Notes: generated by a model from the sequence alone, not told the origin. Positions 37,604-47,684 are shown, counted from the first letter of the stretch. The stretch: 64,000 bases of DNA from Helicobacter canadensis MIT 98-5491 (GCF_000162575.1 NZ_CM000776.2:1120950-1184949), one strand, 5' to 3'. Made by a program: numbers and translations.

Positions 37604-38973
37604 AAAATCTTTTAATTATTGCGATTATTTTAGGCATTGTGGGGTTAGCTTTAGAAGCTATTTTTGTTGGCTTATCCATCAATCTTATCACTTTTGGTAT
37701 TCTAATTATTCTTCTAATATTTATCTATTTCAAATCTGCAAAAAGATTAGATTTCCTTCAAAGGATTCTTAAAATATCAGCACTTTGGCAACAAGGAAAA
37801 TTTGAAGCAAGAATCATACATATCAAAGGAGACAATGACTTATGCACTTTTGCTAATAATATTAATAGCGTCATTGATAATCTTGAAGCCTTTATGCGTG
37901 AAATTTCTACAGCCATTCGATGTTCACAAGAAGGCAAATATTATCGCTTAGCCTTTCCACAAGGATTAAATAGTGCGTTTGCTGCAAATATTGAAAATAT
38001 CAATAAAGCCTTAATGAAAATTGAAGAAAATGCCAAAGATAATCTTTCTAATTTTCTTGCCAAATCTTTAATGGATATGAGTTTAGGCAGTCAAAATGAA
38101 AATTTAACAAAAATTTCTTTAGATTTGGACAATGATATACAAAATATGAGCATTGTAGATGAAAATGTGACAAGTATCACAACTTCAGCAAAAAATTCGC
38201 AAGAGGATGTTGTTTCTATCACCAAATCCATTGATGAACTTATGGAAATTATCAATGACAATTCTATCACTATCGAAAGTTTTGCCCAAAAATCAAAAGA
38301 TATTGATTCTGTAGTTGAAATCATTAGTGATATTGCAAATCAAACTAATCTTTTAGCACTTAATGCTAGTATTGAAGCGGCAAGAGCTGGAGAACATGGA
38401 AGAGGATTTGCGGTAGTAGCCGATGAAGTCAGACAACTCGCAGAAAAGACACATAAAGCCACTAATGATATTTCTATCGTGGTGCAAACTATGCAGCAAG
38501 AAATCGCTAGTATTCAAGATAATTTTAAACAAGTTTCAGAATTTGCAAACTCAACACATAATCATATTATGCATTTTAACTCTATCTTTAGCTATATGGA
38601 ACAAACCACAAAAACACTTAAAGAGGTTTTTGAAAACCTTTCCAATAAATTCATTTTAAGTGTTTCAAAATTAGAACACATTGTTTATAAATCTAATCTT
38701 TACTTAAGTTTTAATCTCAAAAAACAAACTTGCAATTTCAATGAAATCAACCCTATCTCCAAACATCTTGATGATCAAGAGAAAATTCAGGAAATCCACC
38801 TAGATATGCCATCTCTCAACAATGCAAAAGAAAAATTAATTCAAAATACAAACATTGCATTAGAAGAATTGAAAAAACCACTCACCAAAGAAAGCGTTGA
38901 TACAATCATCCACACTTTCCATGAAATAGAGGATGATTCCAAAAAAGTAATTAACCTTTTACAAGAAAACTAA
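37600..38973 (+). CDS. cetA: Chemoreceptor partner of CetB (CetA-like) with degenerate CZB-like tail
   Basis: The 457-residue protein has two close N-terminal membrane helices with almost no periplasmic loop. A HAMP-like region and the signalling hairpin tip ([20 protein letters not shown]) follow. This suits a receptor that takes its input from a separate PAS protein. The last 115 residues look like a CZB domain that lost most metal ligands: KLEHIVYK keeps one His, but the HxCRxGxWY motif is reduced to QTCNFNEI. It is translationally coupled to cetB and convergent with the helicase gene. Confidence 0.8.
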   Translation: MKNLLIIAIILGIVGLALEAIFVGLSINLITFGILIILLIFIYFKSAKRLDFLQRILKISALWQQGKFEARIIHIKGDNDLCTFANNINSVIDNLEAFMREISTAIRCSQEGKYYRLAFPQGLNSAFAANIENINKALMKIEENAKDNLSNFLAKSLMDMSLGSQNENLTKISLDLDNDIQNMSIVDENVTSITTSAKNSQEDVVSITKSIDELMEIINDNSITIESFAQKSKDIDSVVEIISDIANQTNLLALNASIEAARAGEHGRGFAVVADEVRQLAEKTHKATNDISIVVQTMQQEIASIQDNFKQVSEFANSTHNHIMHFNSIFSYMEQTTKTLKEVFENLSNKFILSVSKLEHIVYKSNLYLSFNLKKQTCNFNEINPISKHLDDQEKIQEIHLDMPSLNNAKEKLIQNTNIALEELKKPLTKESVDTIIHTFHEIEDDSKKVINLLQEN

Positions 38974-38975
38974 GA

Positions 38976-41000
38976 CTAATTACCTTTATGAAGCAATCCA
39001 GCTTCATAAAGAAAAATTGAACCCTCATAAGCAATGTTTTTCATTACATCTTTTCTAGCATAACTAAGATATAAATTTTCTTTTGCACGTGTTACTGCTA
39101 CATAAAAAAGTCTTCTTTCTTCTTCTAGACTTCCGCTTTGACTCATTAACTTTTTATTAGGGAATCTCCCTTCCATTAAATCCACAATATACACTTCGCT
39201 AAACTCTAACCCCTTACTTGCGTGAATACTTAATAAATTCACGCCCTCCCCTTCACTCATTTCACTAGAACCAAGCATCATAGCATTCAAGAATCTTCCA
39301 ATTTCTTGATAATGACTTGCCAAATCCCTTAGTAAAAATATTTTTCTCTCAATCCTTTCTAAGGATTCTTGATATTTTTCCTCATTAATTCTGCCATCTT
39401 TAGTAATTGATCGCTCTTTTGCTAATTTTTGTGCTACTTTTTTAAAAATTGGCAATCGAATAATTTGGCTAATCAAAAAAGCAGGTTTATCATTTACGCC
39501 AAAACTACCAAAAAATAAATAAAGTGAATCAAGAAATTCAGCCCCTTCCTTAGTAAGCTTAGGGTGACTTAAAATTGAATTATGCTTAAAATCACTCTCC
39601 AAATAGCTAAATCTTTCAATGTTCCCCATTGCAAAAAATTCATCAAAAAGCCCCAATTGTGTATTTTGCACTATTTTTTTATAAGGTTCTTTAATCATTT
39701 GATCAGGTTTTAAAAGTCCCTTTATAGCATTACCCTCACCCAAAACCAACAAAGCTTCATAAATATCCTTTGCCATAGCATTTCCAATCCCCTTAGCATG
39801 ACTTAAAACATGAATAAAAGACATCATATCTTTGGGATTATAGAGCAATGAACAAAGATTTAAAATATATGCTACTTCTTTAGAATCAAAAAAACTAATT
39901 CCACCTTTCCTCCGCGTTGGAATCCCAATTTCTCTCAAACTCGCTTCAATCCCATCTGCGCTAGAATTATTTCTAAAAATAACTGCCACATCCCTAAAAG
40001 GACGATTAGATAATTTAATTTTATTGGCAATACCTTGATATTGTAAAAACAATTCATCATAAACAAGTAAAGTTGGCATTCCAAAATTCTGCGTTTTAAC
40101 CACCTCCAAAGTTTTAGGATAGATTCTAGGATTTTTTTCAATCACCCGATTAGCTAGATTTAAAATTGGAGCTGTAGAACGATAATTCTTGGTTAAACTA
40201 TAAATATTTCCATTGGGATATCGATCTTTGAAACTCCCAATAATACTAATATCTGCACCATTAAAAGCATAAATACTTTGATCATAATCTCCCACACAAA
40301 AAATAGAAGGGGGATTAAGAGTTTGCAAAATTGAATCTTGCAAAGGATTGGTATCTTGATATTCATCCACCAAAATCTCTTTAAATTGAAGCTTATCTTT
40401 TAGAATTTCTTCCTTATAAAAAAGCAATAAATCATTGTAATCTGCATAATGATATTCTTTTTTTAGCCCCTTAAATTCTTCCCAAACATCTAAATAAATC
40501 TCCGCATAAGGCGCTTGTTCAGAATTTCTATTTTGAAGCCAAGTCAAAAAATCATCGCTTGTGGTCGCATTTTGAAACAAAGAAAAAGTATCATATAAGT
40601 AATTTGCCCCATAAGGTGGAGTTTGGGAAATATGCGTAAATATCCTTTTATCATAGAGGCTTTTAAAAAGCACTTTAAGCTCTCTTGGCTGTTTTAAGAT
40701 AATTGAATTTTTATTCTTTAGATAACGATATGCTACTGCGTGAAAAGTGCCTGCTTCAATTTGTTTAACGATTCTAGAATCAAATCTCAATTCTAGCCGC
40801 TTCAACATTTCTTGTGCAGCCTTATTGGTAAAAGTAAGCAATAAAATTTCATTAGGCAAAATCCCACTTTCTAAAAGATAGGAGATTCTGCCTACAATTG
40901 TAGAGGTTTTGCCAGTTCCTGCTGAGGCAATAATAAGATTATAACCACTAGGCGCTAAAGAGGCTTCCCTTTGTTGATCATTAAGCTTAGAAAGAGGCAA
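38976..41000 (-). CDS. Superfamily 1A DNA helicase (Rep/UvrD/PcrA type)
   Basis: This 674-residue 3'-5' helicase has all SF1A motifs. These include LNDQQREA (Q motif), ASAGTGKTST (Walker A), VDEYQDTN (Walker B), GDYDQSIYAFNGA (III), LTKNYRS (IV), IHASKGLEFSEVYI (V) and VAVTRAKENLYL (VI). It probably helps restart replication forks or repair. Its start (MPLSKLN) and length are nearer the H. pylori Rep-like HP0911 than UvrD, from memory. It is followed by fliW upstream on the same strand with a six-base gap. Confidence 0.9.
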   Translation of the reverse strand: MPLSKLNDQQREASLAPSGYNLIIASAGTGKTSTIVGRISYLLESGILPNEILLLTFTNKAAQEMLKRLELRFDSRIVKQIEAGTFHAVAYRYLKNKNSIILKQPRELKVLFKSLYDKRIFTHISQTPPYGANYLYDTFSLFQNATTSDDFLTWLQNRNSEQAPYAEIYLDVWEEFKGLKKEYHYADYNDLLLFYKEEILKDKLQFKEILVDEYQDTNPLQDSILQTLNPPSIFCVGDYDQSIYAFNGADISIIGSFKDRYPNGNIYSLTKNYRSTAPILNLANRVIEKNPRIYPKTLEVVKTQNFGMPTLLVYDELFLQYQGIANKIKLSNRPFRDVAVIFRNNSSADGIEASLREIGIPTRRKGGISFFDSKEVAYILNLCSLLYNPKDMMSFIHVLSHAKGIGNAMAKDIYEALLVLGEGNAIKGLLKPDQMIKEPYKKIVQNTQLGLFDEFFAMGNIERFSYLESDFKHNSILSHPKLTKEGAEFLDSLYLFFGSFGVNDKPAFLISQIIRLPIFKKVAQKLAKERSITKDGRINEEKYQESLERIERKIFLLRDLASHYQEIGRFLNAMMLGSSEMSEGEGVNLLSIHASKGLEFSEVYIVDLMEGRFPNKKLMSQSGSLEEERRLFYVAVTRAKENLYLSYARKDVMKNIAYEGSIFLYEAGLLHKGN

Positions 41001-41006
41001 TCTAGA

Positions 41007-41399
41007 TTATTCTTTAATATAATCTTTAATTGATTCAGCTACACCAAAGTTTGGATAATCTTTTGCTGTTAGAATTACTTGAGCCAAAGTGTGATTGTCG
41101 TAATTTAAAATAATTGGTGCTAAGAAATTAATACGAATTTCGGTTTGTTTTTCTCGCACAAATACGCAAAAAACTTTCACTTTAGAATCCGCTTTCATAT
41201 CAAGCAAAGCTTGAATACCAGCAGGCACTTCAAAAGAATATTCTCGCACTTTATAAGGATTAATCAAAAGTAATTCGGCATCTCTCCCCACCATTGATAA
41301 AAATGCTAAAGCCCCATCATCAATCTCAGCCAACTCCACTTCACTTACATCTTCAAATCCTAAAATATGAGATTTAACAATAAATTTTTCACCTTTCAT
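41007..41399 (-). CDS. fliW: Flagellar assembly factor FliW
   Basis: FliW binds flagellin and antagonises CsrA, adjusting flagellin translation to export. The 130-residue protein has the family core (ILGFEDVSEVELAEID, FLSMVGRDAELLLINPY, VFCVFVREKQTEIRINFLAPI). A near-consensus sigma-54 promoter lies about 120 bases upstream. In H. pylori the homologue HP1154 also sits beside valS and, as I recall, is RpoN-controlled. AAAGGAGTTTGTT precedes the ATG. Confidence 0.92.
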   Translation of the reverse strand: MKGEKFIVKSHILGFEDVSEVELAEIDDGALAFLSMVGRDAELLLINPYKVREYSFEVPAGIQALLDMKADSKVKVFCVFVREKQTEIRINFLAPIILNYDNHTLAQVILTAKDYPNFGVAESIKDYIKE

Positions 41400-41516
41400 A
41401 ACAAACTCCTTTTTATAGAATTATTTTATCATTTTGCCACTTTTTTAACTTTAAAAACTCAAATTTCATTTATAAAGTTTTAGTTTTTTGGTAAAATTCA
41501 AAATTTATTTTTCATT

Positions 41517-41533
41517 AGCAAAAACTATTCCAA
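41517..41533 (-). promoter_or_regulatory. Sigma-54 promoter of fliW
   Basis: The minus strand reads TTGGAATAGTTTTTGCT, with GG and GC separated by exactly ten bases. It matches the Campylobacterota consensus except for T in place of C after GGAA. It lies in the fliW/valS divergent region, overlapping the leader of valS. Confidence 0.8.
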
Positions 41534-41561
41534 CTTTATATCACTAACAAAAAGGGCTTTT

Positions 41562-44201
41562 ATGCAAGATAAAACAAATACTACTTATAATCCCAAAGAA
41601 ATTGAAGAACAATATTATAATTTTTGTGAAAAATCCGGTTACTTTGAAATTAATGGTAACGCAGCCATACAAAAAAATCAAAATTTTTGTATTATGCTCC
41701 CACCCCCTAATGTTACAGGGAGTCTTCATATTGGACACGCACTCAATCACACGCTTATAGATATTATAGTTCGTTACAAACGAATGGATGGATACAAAAC
41801 ACTTTGGCAAGCAGGGCTTGATCATGCCGGAATCGCAACTCAAAATGTCGTAGAAAAACAACTCTTAGCCCAAGGCATTAAAAAAGAAACACTAGGAAGA
41901 GAAAAATTTATCCAAAAAGTATGGGAATGGAAAGAACAAAGCGGTGGAGCAATTTTAAAACAAATGCGAAAACTTGGAAGCTCACCTGCATGGAGTAGAA
42001 CTCGTTTTACTATGGATGAAGGTTTGCAAAATGCTGTTAAAGAAGCTTTTGTAAAGCTTTATAACGAAGGCTTTATTGTGCAAGGAAAATATCTTGTAAA
42101 TTGGTGCACACACGATGGTGCTTTATCAGATATTGAAGTGGAATATAAAGAAAATAATGGAAAACTCTATCATTTACGCTATTTTTTAGAAGATTCTAAA
42201 GATTATATTGTTGTTGCTACAACGCGTCCAGAAACCTATTTTGGAGATACTGCTGTTATGGTAAATCCACAAGATTCACGCTACCAAAATCTCATTGGCA
42301 AAAAAGTAATACTTCCACTCCTTAACAAAGCCATTCCTATTATTGCCGATTCTCATGTTGATATGGAATTTGGAAGTGGTGCAGTTAAAGTAACTCCTGC
42401 GCACGATCCAAACGATTATGAAGTTGGAAAAAGACATCATTTAGAGCAAATTACTATTTTTGATAAAAATGGAATCTTAAATGAATTTGCCGGTGAATTT
42501 GCAGGATTAGAGAGACTAGAAGCGCGTGAAAAAATTATCGCCAAACTCCAAGAATCAGGCTTTATTGAAAAAATTGAAGATTATAAGAATCAAGTGGGAC
42601 ATTGTTATCGTTGCGGAAATGTTGTAGAACCTTATATTTCTAAGCAATGGTTTTTAAAAAAGGAAGTAGCGACAAAAGCTATTGAAAAAATTAATGCCAA
42701 TGTCAGCAACTTTTTCCCTCCACAATGGAAAAATAATTACAATGCTTGGATGAGAGAATTACGCGATTGGTGCATTTCAAGGCAACTTTGGTGGGGTCAT
42801 CAGATTCCTGTGTTTTATTGTGATTCTTGCAATCATCAATGGGCAAGCACAAAACTACAAACCAAATGTCCGCAATGCCAAAGCGCACAAATTCATCAAG
42901 ATCCAGATGTGCTTGATACTTGGTTTAGTTCCGCTTTATGGCCCTTTTCTACGCTTGGATTTGGGAATGGAGAATGGGGAGAAGGCACATTATGGCAAAA
43001 AGATGACTTAAAAGAATTTTATCCCAATTCTCTTTTGATTACAGGTTTTGATATTTTATTTTTTTGGGTAGCTAGAATGCTAATGATGGGAGAACATTTT
43101 CTCTCTAAACTACCTTTCCCAGATATTTACCTCCACGCCCTAGTTCGCGATGAAAATGGGCAAAAAATGAGTAAAAGTAAGGGAAATGTCATTGATCCTT
43201 TAGAATTAATTGAAAAATACAGCGCTGATGTTTTGCGATTTACCCTAGCAATTCTTTGTGCTCAAGGCAGAGATGTAAAACTCTCAAACAATCAACTTGA
43301 AATTAGCAAAAATTTTACTAATAAACTTTATAACGCTTCTAACTTTTTACTTCTCAATACGCAAAACTTCCCTAATCTCTCTGAAATAGGAGAGCCAAAA
43401 ACTCCACTAGGTAAATATATGGCAGAGCTTCTAAGTCATACCATAAAAGAGATGCGAGGTTACCTTGATTCTTATCGCTTTAATGATGGAGCAAACGCAC
43501 TCTATCGTTTCTTATGGGGAGAATTTTGCGATTGGGGTATTGAGCTTGGCAAAGCCGATAAAGATTCTATTGTAGAATTGGGTGCGATTTTTAAAGAATC
43601 AATGCTTTTATTACACCCTTATATGCCTTTTATTAGCGATTATTTATGGCACAAGCTTGATGGCAGCACTCTAGAAGAAAGCGGCTCTATTATGATTAAA
43701 AATTATCCAAACTTTCATTATCAAAACACACAAAATTTCAAAACTTTTGAGTTGATTTTGGATTCTATTGTTTCTATTCGCCGTGCTAAAACTACGATTG
43801 ATCTAGCAAACCAAAAGATTCCAAAAGCTTATATCAAAGGAAACTTTATTCTACCGCAAGATTTTATTCAAACCTTTAAAAATTATGTTTGCAAACTTGC
43901 TAAAGTCGAAGAATTAGAAATCACAACAAAAAAAATGCCTCATTGTGTTGTGGATATTACACAAAACCTTGAATCCTATCTCCCTACAAAAGATATTGAT
44001 TTAACACCCATTATCACAAAATTGCAAAAACAATTAGAGAAAACTCAAAAAGAAATAACTAAATTGCAATCCATGTTAAATAATGAAAAATTCCTCGCTA
44101 ATGCACCACAACAAGTGCTTGATGGCAATCAAAAAGCCCTTGCTGAACAACAAGAAAAATTACAAAAAATCCAATTAGAATTAAATTCTCTACAAAACTA
44201 A
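41562..44201 (+). CDS. valS: Valyl-tRNA synthetase
   Basis: ValS charges tRNA-Val. The 879-residue protein has the HIGH signature (PPPNVTGSLHIGHAL), an editing domain (TTRPETYFGDTAVMV), the KMSKS loop (GQKMSKSKGNVIDP), and a C-terminal coiled coil from about residue 810 typical of ValS. It is divergent from fliW, and its end overlaps the convergent AI-2E family gene by four bases. Confidence 0.97.
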   Translation: MQDKTNTTYNPKEIEEQYYNFCEKSGYFEINGNAAIQKNQNFCIMLPPPNVTGSLHIGHALNHTLIDIIVRYKRMDGYKTLWQAGLDHAGIATQNVVEKQLLAQGIKKETLGREKFIQKVWEWKEQSGGAILKQMRKLGSSPAWSRTRFTMDEGLQNAVKEAFVKLYNEGFIVQGKYLVNWCTHDGALSDIEVEYKENNGKLYHLRYFLEDSKDYIVVATTRPETYFGDTAVMVNPQDSRYQNLIGKKVILPLLNKAIPIIADSHVDMEFGSGAVKVTPAHDPNDYEVGKRHHLEQITIFDKNGILNEFAGEFAGLERLEAREKIIAKLQESGFIEKIEDYKNQVGHCYRCGNVVEPYISKQWFLKKEVATKAIEKINANVSNFFPPQWKNNYNAWMRELRDWCISRQLWWGHQIPVFYCDSCNHQWASTKLQTKCPQCQSAQIHQDPDVLDTWFSSALWPFSTLGFGNGEWGEGTLWQKDDLKEFYPNSLLITGFDILFFWVARMLMMGEHFLSKLPFPDIYLHALVRDENGQKMSKSKGNVIDPLELIEKYSADVLRFTLAILCAQGRDVKLSNNQLEISKNFTNKLYNASNFLLLNTQNFPNLSEIGEPKTPLGKYMAELLSHTIKEMRGYLDSYRFNDGANALYRFLWGEFCDWGIELGKADKDSIVELGAIFKESMLLLHPYMPFISDYLWHKLDGSTLEESGSIMIKNYPNFHYQNTQNFKTFELILDSIVSIRRAKTTIDLANQKIPKAYIKGNFILPQDFIQTFKNYVCKLAKVEELEITTKKMPHCVVDITQNLESYLPTKDIDLTPIITKLQKQLEKTQKEITKLQSMLNNEKFLANAPQQVLDGNQKALAEQQEKLQKIQLELNSLQN

Positions 44202-45262
44202 TGTTTGTAGAGATTTTGATAGATTCTTAGCATTGCAATAAAAAGTGCAGTAATAGCAGGTCCAAGCACAATACCCCAAAATCCAAAACTAGATAATCCT
44301 GCAATAATGGCAAAGAAAATCAACATTTCATTAATTTTAACTGGAGTTTCTATTAAAATCCGATTAATAAAAGCAATCACAAAAGGCTTCACTCCATTGT
44401 CTGCAAGAGTAGCGATAATAATGATTGAATACAAAGCAATAACTATGGCATTTGTTACATTTCCCAAATACAATTCATAGCACACAACTGGAAGCCAAAC
44501 CAAAGTCCCACCTACTACAGGGATAAGTGAAGCAAATCCATAAAAAACACCCAAAAGAATCGAATCATAACGATAAAAAGCCATTAAGATTCCAAAAAGC
44601 ACACCTTGTAAAACCATCGATACAATTGAAGAATAAAACACGACGCTAATAACTGCACTCACTTCATCATAAAGAGTTTTAATCTGTTGTTTTTCAATAG
44701 GAATAATCTCCAAACAATATCTCCCCAAAGCATTACCATAATAATAAAAGAAAAACAAAAAGATCACAATAAAAACTGCATCACTTAAAAAATAAGCACT
44801 ATTTGTGGAGATTTTTGCAACAACACTCAATGCTTTTTTAAGAATCTCTGCCCAATTAATGCTATTAACACTCAATAATAAATCATTAATTTGTTGTTGC
44901 AAGGCTACAGGTAAATACTCCAAAAAATCCTTTCCTGTAATTAATATTTTTACTTGCATATCTGTGAAAAATTTTTGCAAACTAGCTAAGTCAATATTTC
45001 CCGCAAAAGAAGCCAAATTAATTGCAACATAAAAGATAGGAACAAAACATAAAACAAGCAAGAGTAATGTCATTAAAAGCGAAGTTAGAAAAGTAGATTT
45101 TATTTTTTTTAAGATAACTTGAAAAATACTATGCGTTGCAATAAATAGCAAAAATGCTATTAAAATATTCATCAAAAAGGGAGAATACAGCTTAAGTAAC
45201 GCAATAAGCGTTAAAATAAAAGCTGCAGAAAAAAAGTAAATCCCTTTGGAAGCTTCCCTCAT
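44198..45262 (-). CDS. AI-2E/PerM family membrane transporter
   Basis: The 354-residue protein has about eight membrane segments with the family layout: paired N-terminal helices, a long soluble loop around residues 85-150, then conserved C-terminal helices (YGFASLIPVVGGTLVWLPVV, LGPAITALFIAML). Family members are exporters or sodium-proton antiporters; the AI-2 role of the namesake does not prove function here. The ATG overlaps the ccoG stop (TAATG). Confidence 0.85.
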   Translation of the reverse strand: MREASKGIYFFSAAFILTLIALLKLYSPFLMNILIAFLLFIATHSIFQVILKKIKSTFLTSLLMTLLLLVLCFVPIFYVAINLASFAGNIDLASLQKFFTDMQVKILITGKDFLEYLPVALQQQINDLLLSVNSINWAEILKKALSVVAKISTNSAYFLSDAVFIVIFLFFFYYYGNALGRYCLEIIPIEKQQIKTLYDEVSAVISVVFYSSIVSMVLQGVLFGILMAFYRYDSILLGVFYGFASLIPVVGGTLVWLPVVCYELYLGNVTNAIVIALYSIIIIATLADNGVKPFVIAFINRILIETPVKINEMLIFFAIIAGLSSFGFWGIVLGPAITALFIAMLRIYQNLYKH

Positions 45263-46644
45263 TATTTCTCTTTGTTCATTACATCTTTTGGAGGATAAAT
45301 AAAGACACTCTTTCTAACAATCTCAATTTTTTCATCAGAATCAAGAGCATAAGCCCTAATTTTTAGTGGTATATGAGTATCTTTTTGAGAATCTTTAGCA
45401 AGATTTGCATCCGTATAAAGCACTACAACCTGCTTAAGTTTCTCACCTGGTTTAATATAAAATGGCTTAGATGGGCGTTTAATTTTTATCATCTCATTGC
45501 CTTCTATTTCAAAATAAAACTCATAGCCATTGTGATTAGTATTTTGAAATAAAAATACATAAGAATTCTCTACCCTATAATTTTCCCTAATTGTATAAAG
45601 CTCACTGCGATTAATATTTAAAAGCATACTTTCTTTAGTTGAACTCATATATAAAAGTCCCGCCAACACAATCACTAATGCTCCAAGATACGCAATAGTT
45701 TTAAATCGCATATATCTAACTTTTTGTTGTTTCTCAATAGCTTGTGGGCTTGTCCAAGAAATTAAACTAGGTTTTCCTAATTTTGCCATAACCTTGGTGC
45801 AAGCATCCGAACATTCTAAACAATTAATACATTCTAGTTGCATACCTTTTCTAATATCAATATGTGTTGGGCAAATTTTTACACAGGCTTCACAGCCTGT
45901 GCATTCAGCATTTGGAACCTCTGGCTTTTTCCACAATTTAATTCCTTTAGGATCAAATACCACTCCACCGCGTTTATAATCATAAACTGTCATAATCGTA
46001 TCATTGTCATACAAAACACTTTGCACACGACTATAAGGACACATATAGATACAAAAATTTTCTTTAATAAAAATAATATCCGCAATTAAAAAAATTGCAA
46101 TCCCTAACCAAAAAATATAAAGATATTTATGCTCTAATGGATTTTGAATATAAGCAAAAAAATCACTAGGTGGGACAAAATACCACATAAAATTAGCCGC
46201 TATGATAAGCGCCAAAACCACCCAAACAATAAATGCGATTGCTTTTTTAAACTTATTTACTCCCAAAGACATATCCGGTTCTATTTGGCGATTCTCCATC
46301 CTCTTTCGTAACTTTAAAATCTTTGTTTCAAGTAAATCCCGATACAAAACCCTAAAGATAGTTTGCGGACAAGCCCAACCACACCATACACGACCAGCAA
46401 GAGTAGTCAAAAAAAAGATTAATAAAAATAACAAGATCAATAAAAATGGCATTAAATACAATTCTTGCATATCAAAAGCAACGCCAAAAAGATGTAATTG
46501 CTTATGATCAAAAGAAAGAAGAAAAATCTGATTCCCATCAATTTTAATAAAAGGAATACAAAGAACAATTATAGTAGTAATAAAATATGTCCAATAGCGT
46601 TTTTTATGATAAAAATGCGCTTTAATTCTTGATTGCATCTCCAT
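45262..46644 (-). CDS. ccoG: CcoG, cytochrome cbb3 oxidase accessory/copper-handling protein
   Basis: CcoG is a membrane polyferredoxin needed for cbb3 oxidase assembly; in other bacteria it reduces Cu(II) for insertion. The 460-residue protein has membrane helices carrying CGWACPQT and CIYMCPYSR, two ferredoxin motifs (CTGCEACVKICP, CINCLECSDACTK), and a C-terminal periplasmic Ig-like domain. No cco structural genes lie nearby. It probably shares a message with the AI-2E family gene. Confidence 0.9.
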   Translation of the reverse strand: MEMQSRIKAHFYHKKRYWTYFITTIIVLCIPFIKIDGNQIFLLSFDHKQLHLFGVAFDMQELYLMPFLLILLFLLIFFLTTLAGRVWCGWACPQTIFRVLYRDLLETKILKLRKRMENRQIEPDMSLGVNKFKKAIAFIVWVVLALIIAANFMWYFVPPSDFFAYIQNPLEHKYLYIFWLGIAIFLIADIIFIKENFCIYMCPYSRVQSVLYDNDTIMTVYDYKRGGVVFDPKGIKLWKKPEVPNAECTGCEACVKICPTHIDIRKGMQLECINCLECSDACTKVMAKLGKPSLISWTSPQAIEKQQKVRYMRFKTIAYLGALVIVLAGLLYMSSTKESMLLNINRSELYTIRENYRVENSYVFLFQNTNHNGYEFYFEIEGNEMIKIKRPSKPFYIKPGEKLKQVVVLYTDANLAKDSQKDTHIPLKIRAYALDSDEKIEIVRKSVFIYPPKDVMNKEK

Positions 46645-46775
46645 TTAAGAACTCCATATTTTTTTGGGAATTATACTACAATTTCATCGCAAAAAACGCT
46701 AAAAATATCCTCAATTAATATTACAACTTCTTATTAATAACTCCTATAAAACTTGCAAATCAAATCATTTTTAGG

Positions 46776-46781
46776 TAGAAT
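46776..46781 (+). promoter_or_regulatory. Putative -10 box (TAGAAT) for rpsU
   Basis: The sequence TTAGGTAGAATACA lies 39 bases before the rpsU ATG. It is the best -10 match between ccoG and rpsU. Confidence 0.4.
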
Positions 46782-46820
46782 ACATTCCTACAAAATTTTA
46801 TATGTAAGGTGGTGATTTAG

Positions 46821-47033
46821 ATGCCAGGAATAAAAGTAAGGGAAAACGAATCTTTTGATGATGCTTACAGAAAATTTAAAAAACAAGCAGATAGAAATCT
46901 TGTTGTAACTGAAAGCCGTGCTAGAAGATTCTTTGAACCGATGACTGAAAAGCGTAAAAAGCAAAAAATTAGTGCGCGTAAAAAAATGCTAAAACGCCTC
47001 TATATGCTTAGACGCTATGAATCAAGGCTCTAA
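46821..47033 (+). CDS. rpsU: 30S ribosomal protein S21
   Basis: S21 helps initiation on the small ribosomal subunit. The 70-residue basic protein has the family start [20 protein letters not shown] and the Arg/Lys-rich end [21 protein letters not shown] precedes the ATG. It is a single-gene unit followed by a clear hairpin. Confidence 0.97.
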   Translation: MPGIKVRENESFDDAYRKFKKQADRNLVVTESRARRFFEPMTEKRKKQKISARKKMLKRLYMLRRYESRL

Positions 47034-47041
47034 TACAATTT

Positions 47042-47070
47042 TTAACTTTTGGGATTTCCCCAAAAGTTAA
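47042..47070 (+). terminator. Hairpin terminator of rpsU
   Basis: TTAACTTTTGGG and CCCAAAAGTTAA form a perfect 12-bp stem with a five-base loop (ATTTC), starting nine bases after the rpsU stop. A short T-rich run (TTT) follows. Confidence 0.75.
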
Positions 47071-47146
47071 TTTCCAATCAATCTCCATTATTCCTTTTAC
47101 AAAACTTTTTTAAATTCTAATACTCGCTAATTGCTAAAAATATTTT

Positions 47147-47165
47147 ATGGAATACTATTTGCTTT
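47147..47165 (+). promoter_or_regulatory. Sigma-54 promoter
   Basis: ATGGAATACTATTTGCTTT has GG at 47149-47150 and GC at 47161-47162, the exact ten-base spacing, with a perfect TTGCTTT -12 element. The start point would be near 47174, 28 bases before the ATG at 47202. Confidence 0.8.
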
Positions 47166-47201
47166 ATACTTTATATAAATTTCTCACTTCAAGGAAATAA
47201 A

Positions 47202-47684
47202 ATGAATGTAACCGATAAAAATAGCTCAATGTGGAATCTCTTAAGCCAATCTTACGATGCACAAAACAATAATGCAAATAATAATATTTCAGGTTATTCT
47301 AGTCCTTTAAAAAACGATTCTGTCTTTGGTGCTCAAGAAATCTCTAAAACAGATTCCAATCTCTTTAGTCAAGAAAATAGCTTTTATACACCAAGCCAAA
47401 TTCAAGACACACTAGAAATTAGTCAAGAATTATCCACCATTCAAAACTTTGCCACAAATTTTTCAGGGGATTTAAAAGAGCTTGGTGAATCAATGTATGA
47501 AAATGGACTGCTCAATAAGGAAGAAAAAATGGGATTTGATATTCTCTCTAAGCTTAACCCAAGTCTTGATTCCAAAACCACCCAAAATCTATTAAATAAC
47601 TCCAACCTAAGTGATGAAAATCGCAATTTACTTGCCAATGTAGATAAAAAAATTAATGCTGTTAGGTATTTTGGAGGATTTTAG
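47202..47684 (+). CDS. Unknown sigma-54-driven protein, Asn/Ser-rich
   Basis: I do not recognise this 160-residue protein. It has no signal peptide, no membrane segment and no Cys. Residues 1-70 are low-complexity and rich in Asn, Ser and Gln. Residues 72-155 look helical, with LEISQELSTIQNFATNFSG, ESMYENGLLNKEEKMGFDIL and NLSDENRNLLANVDKKINA. The RpoN promoter just upstream places it in the rod/hook regulon, and the composition resembles proteins exported through the flagellar secretion system. CAAGGAAATAAA precedes the ATG. A flagellar accessory or secreted role is inference. Confidence 0.75.
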   Translation: MNVTDKNSSMWNLLSQSYDAQNNNANNNISGYSSPLKNDSVFGAQEISKTDSNLFSQENSFYTPSQIQDTLEISQELSTIQNFATNFSGDLKELGESMYENGLLNKEEKMGFDILSKLNPSLDSKTTQNLLNNSNLSDENRNLLANVDKKINAVRYFGGF

